Below, in pieces: positions 58,006-64,000 of a stretch of DNA of 64,000 nucleotides. The stretch's first letter is position 1. The number at the start of each line of letters is the position of its first letter. The stretch comes from Breviolum minutum Mf 1.05b.01 (taxonomy: Eukaryota > Sar > Dinophyceae > Suessiales > Symbiodiniaceae): contig DF241163.1 in the NCBI GenBank assembly GCA_000507305.1, positions 22,429 through 86,428 on the forward strand, given 5' to 3'. The notes under the pieces were generated by a model. The model was not told where the DNA came from and did no database searches. It saw nothing but the letters and a program-made list of their open reading frames with translations. The position numbers and the translations under genes were made by a program.

Positions 58006-61000
58006 TCATTGCTGCTCACTGTACCGCACATATTCCGGTAGAAAGAGTCGGCTTGCATTGAGCACTGACACTAAATCAGCGATAGATTCCAAGTAGACCT
58101 TGGATTTGCATTTAAGCTTAAGATACCTGGAAAAAACGCAAAGAATCTTCTCCCAAAATGGTGGTGAAAAATGGTGATTTTACATGGAGTACAATCCATA
58201 AAAAAATCCACCAAGACACGCTGTCATGCCAAACGCTTGCAGCTTCATCTGTGGTAGCTCGACCAAAGGCAAAAGCACATCGAAACATCAAACCTGGATG
58301 TAAGACCAAGAGTTGTGCTAAAGCACTTCGAAACTTGGCTGAAATGACAGCCAACATTTCCTGGAGAACTTCAAGAACATTGCTGTCCAAATTGTCAACT
58401 TCACTGTTCACATAGAGAAGGAGAAACTTTTCCTTGGCAATTTGTGGAAGTTGGCGGTAGATGGCGATAGGCGGTGATGAATTTTGATGGAAAAACCAGG
58501 ACGGCTTTAACGAAACCGATGAGAAACCTATGCAACCACAAACGTGCTTGATTGAAATTGTATGCAATCATCACAAGTAAAAAACCATGTAAGATGACCT
58601 CACACAATATAATCTTCACATAATTTTGTTGATCCTTTTTGACCTGAAATGAAATGTCAACTGTGGGGGTTTAAGATTTGCGTCTATTTTCATGTGTGGT
58701 ATTTTTGGTACGACACCCCTACCCTCCAACATTGGCTCAAATGATGATCAACTGCAGGGAATCCGAACCCCACCAACCCCGGGTTGCCCATCATCACATG
58801 ATCAAGACATGCAAGCAGTCAGTAGCCTCCGAGCAAAAACAAAAAATGTGTTGAAGAAAGCTATCAAAGAATGGCCCTGCTGCAACTGCTTTTAGTAACT
58901 AATTAGATGCAATTAGTAAACTCATGTCGCCAGATCTGATTGAAAAAATACGTCAAAATACACAGTTTGAGGAAGGTTGCTGTAACGCTTTGATTTGCAT
59001 TGCCAAATTCATCATTCACCATGACACAAAAAGAGGTAAACAAAGCAAATCTTACTCTTTATCAACCAATGAAGTCATTTTCCACGACCACGTTCTACTT
59101 AAGTAAAAGCACGTACTCGTGCGCATTTGGGACACGTGCAGGTGTCCCCCAAACTTAGAGTTTTTCCGAACTCCTTCGGCATCATCCAAAATTCATTGGC
59201 ATTCTACCTATGACTACCAGTATGCACTAACATCAACACCCCTGATGCTGCTCCTTCATTTGGTTCTTTCCCAAAAAGAATCTCATATTTGAACCAAGTC
59301 TCATGCTGTAAAGCTTCTAGTTCCTTGACGAAGAGTGGTATCGTCCGTTCATCCTGCAAACCCAACGGTGGCAAGCGCGCCCCAAGGAGCACCACCACGT
59401 GGCGACCGAAACAGTCTTGTCCGCTTTGGTAGACAAAACGGCTAGGCTCACCTGGAACGGAACGTGGCACACATGGAAACATAAAACATTTGGTTGTCCA
59501 ACCCTTAAAGCAAGGTTTGAAACACAAGTACACAAAAGTCTTTCTTAACAATTGTTGAAGGTCAGACTAGTTCTCACGAAGCATTCCGCAGACCCCAACA
59601 AAGGTGGCCATTAAAAAAGGAAACGGACCTTCTTCCACCCCGATTTTCCAGGGCATATATATTTGTTTCAAACGCCTGAGCGAATAGGTTTCAATGATCT
59701 ATTGAAGCGCTGTAATGATCACATGTGGCCTGTTGCAAACGAATTGAACTTCATATGACTCAGACTAATTGACCCCCGAAAATGGATGATTGGAAGACTC
59801 TACATCTAACCAAATCTGTATGTTTCAAGTTTGAGAGACCTAGCTTGATTTATCAGTCATGCTGGACGTGAAACAAAACACATCTTTTGGTTCGGTTGTT
59901 CATGCCAATGCCCTTCTTTCAACCCATTGTTCAATTGTATTTCATTGCTTGTGACTATGTTTTTTTTCGATATCTGCTTAGGTTGCAAAATGATCAAGCT
60001 TGCCAGAGAGTGGCTCAGGCTGGGAATTTCTCGTGATCTTCGCAAATATCGAAGGCAAATATGTCTTGCTTCATCAACACTGCCTCAGCTGCAAACTGAT
60101 TGGAGCACCCCATGTAAACACCATGTGTTTCTCTTTGATTTCCCTGTCAAACAAAATGCACCCTGTCTAAGTGGTTTTAAAGAAACAAGAGAGAGAGAGA
60201 GAGAGACACCGTTGAGAAAAACACGAAAAAATAAGGAACAAAACTTGATTTGCTTGAAATCCAACCCTTCCCAATAATAGAGTGGTCCTCCAAAGTTTCC
60301 CTGAATGTAAGAAATAAAGATAAAACACTTTTTGGTCTTGGGGAAAAAAATTCAATAAGCATGGGAGGAAGAGTAGCATATAGCGTTCATCAAGGAGGAT
60401 TCAAGGAGGGTCGTTTGGCTATCGTCAAAATCAAGGCGAAGCCATCCTTAAACTTGCGATGTCACTTAGGAAAACCTCTATCTAGGATCACTCAAGCATC
60501 TTCAACCCCGTGACACATCTCAGATGTTGTGCCCAAAGCAAAAAAAAAGTCTTCTGTTGCTTCATCTACGTTCATCATTATTTCACTCGTTTCACCAAGA
60601 AGCTTGCATTGATCATACTACCCTCCAGGCGTCTCATAGCAGAAAAGTCAGCATCTTCACGCGCGTGAAGGAAGGATTTATCATCATCACCAAACAAAAG
60701 ATCACCGTCCTCACCGAGGGTTTCGAGCAAATTTTCTCAGCTTTGATTCGTTGTCAGTGCTGGTATCTGTTAGGATGCATCCCCCCCTCCCAGGAACTGT
60801 CACCACCAATGGAATTAGGGGGATCCGAACACCTACACCTTGCCATGAGTCAGCATCCGGAGGGGGTGGGGGGTTGTCCATCCCAAGGTATCCAATTTAC
60901 CAATCCCAAGGTATCCAGATTGCAAGTGGTGAAAAAAAACGTGAAAAAACTCGGTGATTTTCAAATTGCTGCTCACATGAAGACATTGGTTGGTTGAAGG

Positions 61001-63868
61001 CATGTTGGGGCTCTGTGGGAGATTGGACAACCCTCCGCCAAAAGAAAGAATGCACACTTCTTGAAAGAGGAGCACCAATAAAAATTAAAGAAATATAAAG
61101 GATGTTTCATCTGCCATGTGGCAGCATTGCATATCTACACCACTACTTGCATAACAGTTGCAAAAATATTCTTTGGGACAACATGCATGTGAGGAAAACA
61201 CCTTTTTTTTAAAAACAATATTGTTCACAAAGAACACTATAATAACAGTATCTCAAGAATACAAAAAAAACAACTTCTTGGCTGCAAACATGCGGGTCCT
61301 CACACTCTCCTTCTTCAGAAATGAGATGCTGCGATACCCGGATCCTTCGTTCTTCCATACTCACTTCGCCCCACTCGTTCCAGCAGCTTTCCGGGAGCAC
61401 CGATGCGGCGTGTAAAGCTTCATGACTTGTTCTGGGAAAATATAAAGGCAAAAAACCTCAGAAAGACTTGGAAGCAACCCAACGGTTTCACAGTATTTTT
61501 GTTTAGGCACCGAGTTCAGTGGAGAATAGTAGAATGTGAAATCCCATGAAGAAGTAAACGAAACCAGTCTTAGCTTGCAAGCGACAAAAAAACGAGGCAG
61601 GTTCTTTTCACCTGATAAAAATTGATACTATTTCGCGCAAATGCAATTTTATGACCAACATCTTGAAAAAAAAACACTTATATATCACACCATTTTTCAC
61701 ACAGAAACTCTCATAGAGCTCGAATTCCGCTGAAGTCGCAGCAACCAAAACAACTGCTTCAGTGAAGATCAACTTCTCCAAGCATCGGCGTACAGTGCGC
61801 AGGGCGACATGGACTTGTTCCTCCAGTGGGAACCCTTTACCTCGAAATTCAGATAAGCAAATGCAAGGTCAAAAATGCAAGTTTGTGGCACGACCATTGA
61901 CTGCACCACTTCCAACAAAAAAGTATTGGGACTCTAACTTTCGGATTGTCTGGGAGATGGAGAGAAAAAGGATTTAGGTCGTAGATGCAAATGTTGCAGC
62001 ACGAATCTGGAAGCGAAAAAACAAAAATAGAATGTATGGTATGAATGAATGAAAAGTGAGAAGTTAACGGAAGTTGTAAAGTTCACTGGCCACGCAATCT
62101 CACCCTGAATTTTTGAGAGGAAAGAAGCGGAGTAGAAACCAATGGGCAGCTTTCCTGCAATGGCATGGGCACTACTTCTCAATTTCAGCACTTGCGCTAG
62201 GATTTCTCTACGAAAAACCTATACTGTAAATACTTCCGCAGAAATTTAACTCAAATACCCAAAATAATTAGCCATTTTTGAAAGGAGATACATGTCCAAA
62301 ACCATCATGTTTATTCATCTTAGGTATCAATATATCCATGTTAGATTTCGGGGGGTGTACTCGTTCAAACTTGACATGATTCCCTTCCAAGCGGCTGTAC
62401 CAAAAGCATGGGATGGCAACAGTTTTCAGTTCAGACTCTGCGAGGAGTTGAAGACATTCACGATAGCAAGCATTTAAAGTGTTTTGCGCTGCCACTTGAT
62501 ACTTCTCCTGCAGGATTTTTGGTCCAAAAAAAAACCGGAGAATAAGCACAACTACTGTAACCACTGCATCTTCCCGAAAAGTGTTCATGAATATCAATCA
62601 GCTTGCACCAAAAAGAATATCAAACCCCGGACATGTCAAGCTTCCAACCTCATCTAGTTTTTTTTTGGGGGGGGAGAGCCCGAGAGCCCTATGCTTTTCT
62701 ATACTTGCCCTCTGGTAAACTAACATAGCAATAGCAATGGAATATCCCCATTTTCAATAGGAAATACGTAGTACATCTTCAATCCGGGTCCATTTTCCAG
62801 CCTGCTATGTTAGTTGGTTGATCCCGGAGTGTAGCATGTGTTTTTTCCAACATGTCCAGTCCTTGTATTTGGGTCCCACGGTCAGTAGCAAACGTTGGCA
62901 AGGCATGCCATACGCTTTGCAGCTACGTGCTTCTCCACTTCGACAGCTGTCTAAATGCCTCAACTCTTCGAGCAAGTCCTGAGTTTGGGCTGCCACGCTG
63001 GCGCCATCAAGCATTTGGCATCCCAATACTGCGTTTGTTGAGATGGTAAGAATTAGAGAATGGCAACAACAAGTGAAGAATGGTTTACAAAAAAAATAAC
63101 ACATGCTATATAAGTTAACTGGTGTTTTACATGTATTTTTTTCAAATGTATCGATTCTTTTTTGATGTTGTTTTTCCCATGTTTTCCCATGTTATTCCAG
63201 CATTCCTAAGTCGTCCCATCCATTTCTGTCCTGTCCACCATGCTGAAGGATGCGTCCAAAGACCGTGCTGCAACCGGGAAGGTATCCTGCTGCCACAGGT
63301 GCCATGAGGGCATCCACCTCGAAGGGGGGCAAAGTTTCAATGTTCGCCATATATGCTCCATCTACTTGGATGTCCCAGGAAGTAAGGATCAAAGGTTAGG
63401 ATCAGTGGGTTATAACCATAATATATCCCATTTATAAGTAGGTTGCAACTCATTTACTAACCATTTGCTAAATACCTGGGACATCCTAGTATTTTGAATA
63501 TTTATCCCTAAGAATCCAGACCCCTCCCTAGGGTAGGATTGATGGTCTCAATCCCATCACCAGAATAGGATTACAGGGGAAATCCTTTTCTTAGAACATA
63601 TCTGCATCGTTACGATGTTTACATTTATATCCCCGAAAACTAACAAATGTCCCCTAAAAAGGGACTATTTCAGTAGGGAATACATCTCCCAACCATCGAT
63701 TTTCACGGGAAGAACATGGTAGTTTTTCACGGTAGTACCAAAAAATTTGAGCCATCCATATAGCCAAATATTCCATACATGGAGCATCCTCTCTTGGTAA
63801 CCAACATCTCCCGGTGCCAGCACTGTGGAGTCGCTGATTTGGCCAAGGTGGGATATCTTAGTTCCCAC
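58006..63868 (-). CDS. GDAP2-like protein: macro domain plus CRAL-TRIO domain
   Basis: Exons, 5' to 3': 63806-63868 (VGTKISHLGQISDSTVLAPG), 63287-63364, 62862-63028, about 62400-62507, 61709-61840, about 61275-61456, 60622-60735, 59240-59451, 58220-58432 and 58006-58098 with TGA. The macro domain runs from FEVDALMAPVAA through CRSGEARSCKAYGMPCQRLL and LTVGPKYK, then NACYRECLQLLAESELKTVA and GFPLEEQVHVALRTVRRCLE. A linker (LYFPRTSHEALHA, NEWGEVSMEERRIRVS) precedes a CRAL-TRIO domain (RFVYQSGQDCFGRHVVVLLG, LLYVNSEVDNLDSNVLEVLQ, LAQLLVLHPGLMF, VYLESIADLVSVLN, LPEYV). This order is that of eukaryotic GDAP2 proteins. GA donors close phase at 63287 and 62862, GT donors at 61709, 60622, 59240 and 58220. 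The 5' end may lie beyond the window. The canonical NAAN of the ADP-ribose pocket is not seen. Confidence 0.82.
62279..62360. repeat. Family D element, diverged copy, in the macro-domain intron
   Basis: GTATCAATATATCCATGTTAG followed by ATTTCGGGGGGTGTAC, the family D right end. The left end is degraded. Confidence 0.5.
63365..63488. repeat. Introner-like inverted-repeat element, family A, diverged copy
   Basis: CTTGGATGTCCCAGGAAGTAA at the left; the right end CCTGGGACATCCTAG is its inversion, and ACTAACCATTTGCTAAATA matches the internal block of copy 1. On the minus strand the macro-domain exon 63287-63364 starts exactly at its left terminus, so its CCAAG end serves as the acceptor. Confidence 0.75.
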
Positions 63869-63887
63869 CTTGGGTAACAAAAATATA

Positions 63888-63987
63888 CAACCTGCACCAC
63901 CTGACATGCATAAGACCCTGTAGATAATGGGATAATCTACCAACCTCAACTGGTGCAGGTTTTAACTTTTTTCCATCAACAGTAGGG
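63888..63987. repeat. Family B inverted-repeat element
   Basis: CAACCTGCACCACCTGACATG at the left; ACTGGTGCAGGTTTTAAC then CCATCAACAGTAGGG at the right. Confidence 0.65.
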
Positions 63988-64000
63988 ATACATAGGGGAG

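Overview
The window looks like nuclear DNA of a dinoflagellate, most likely a Suessiales/Symbiodiniaceae relative. Four things point there. (1) Coding sequence is cut into short exons. Acceptors are nearly always AG followed by G, and many donors are GC or GA instead of GT; several of these are fixed by reading-phase agreement between neighbouring exons. (2) AT-rich introns are full of 80-160 bp inverted-repeat elements. Some carry peptide signatures (such as PPKINIEPEND and NGWFIMENL) that I recall as recurrent in Symbiodiniaceae gene models. (3) Three plus-strand genes belong to protein families I recall only from dinoflagellates. (4) Genes lie in same-strand blocks. There are no bacterial operons, tRNAs, rRNAs or CRISPR arrays. 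Exon coordinates were read by eye and need transcript support.

Layout. Positions 1-35.3 kb hold minus-strand exons embedded in repeats. The clearest gene is an ankyrin-repeat protein (exons from 21880 down to 13768), in which a run of exons joins in phase through GT, GC and GA donors. Around it are exons not assigned to a family: a 3' terminal set at 3562-4321, a hydrophobic exon at 4881-5065, a Cys-rich pair at 8312-8694, Cys/Tyr tails at 11530-12960, and hydrophobic or helical exons at 26.7-33.7 kb.

Positions 35.7-54.7 kb form a plus-strand block, poorer in the inverted-repeat elements and bounded by two similar 40-bp direct repeats. It holds about six genes: a basic/acidic nuclear-type protein (36064-40359), a Gly/Pro-rich protein with an RS-like tail (40748-42904), a divergent C5-methyltransferase-like protein (43710-45322), a long Ala/Pro/Glu-rich protein with a dinoflagellate family domain (45793-51180), a short fragment (51768-52153), and a member of a large dinoflagellate family of unknown function with two visible frame breaks (52308-54573). 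Long introns here are built of minisatellites, and one contains a 996-bp assembly gap.

Positions 55-64 kb return to the minus strand. A GDAP2-like macro/CRAL-TRIO protein (63868 to 58006) is recovered almost end to end, followed by a second gene starting at 57418. The block is divergent from the left genes and convergent with the right genes. The most interesting signals are the introner-like elements that make up whole introns, the bounded plus-strand block, and the coding frames broken by single indels or TAG codons.
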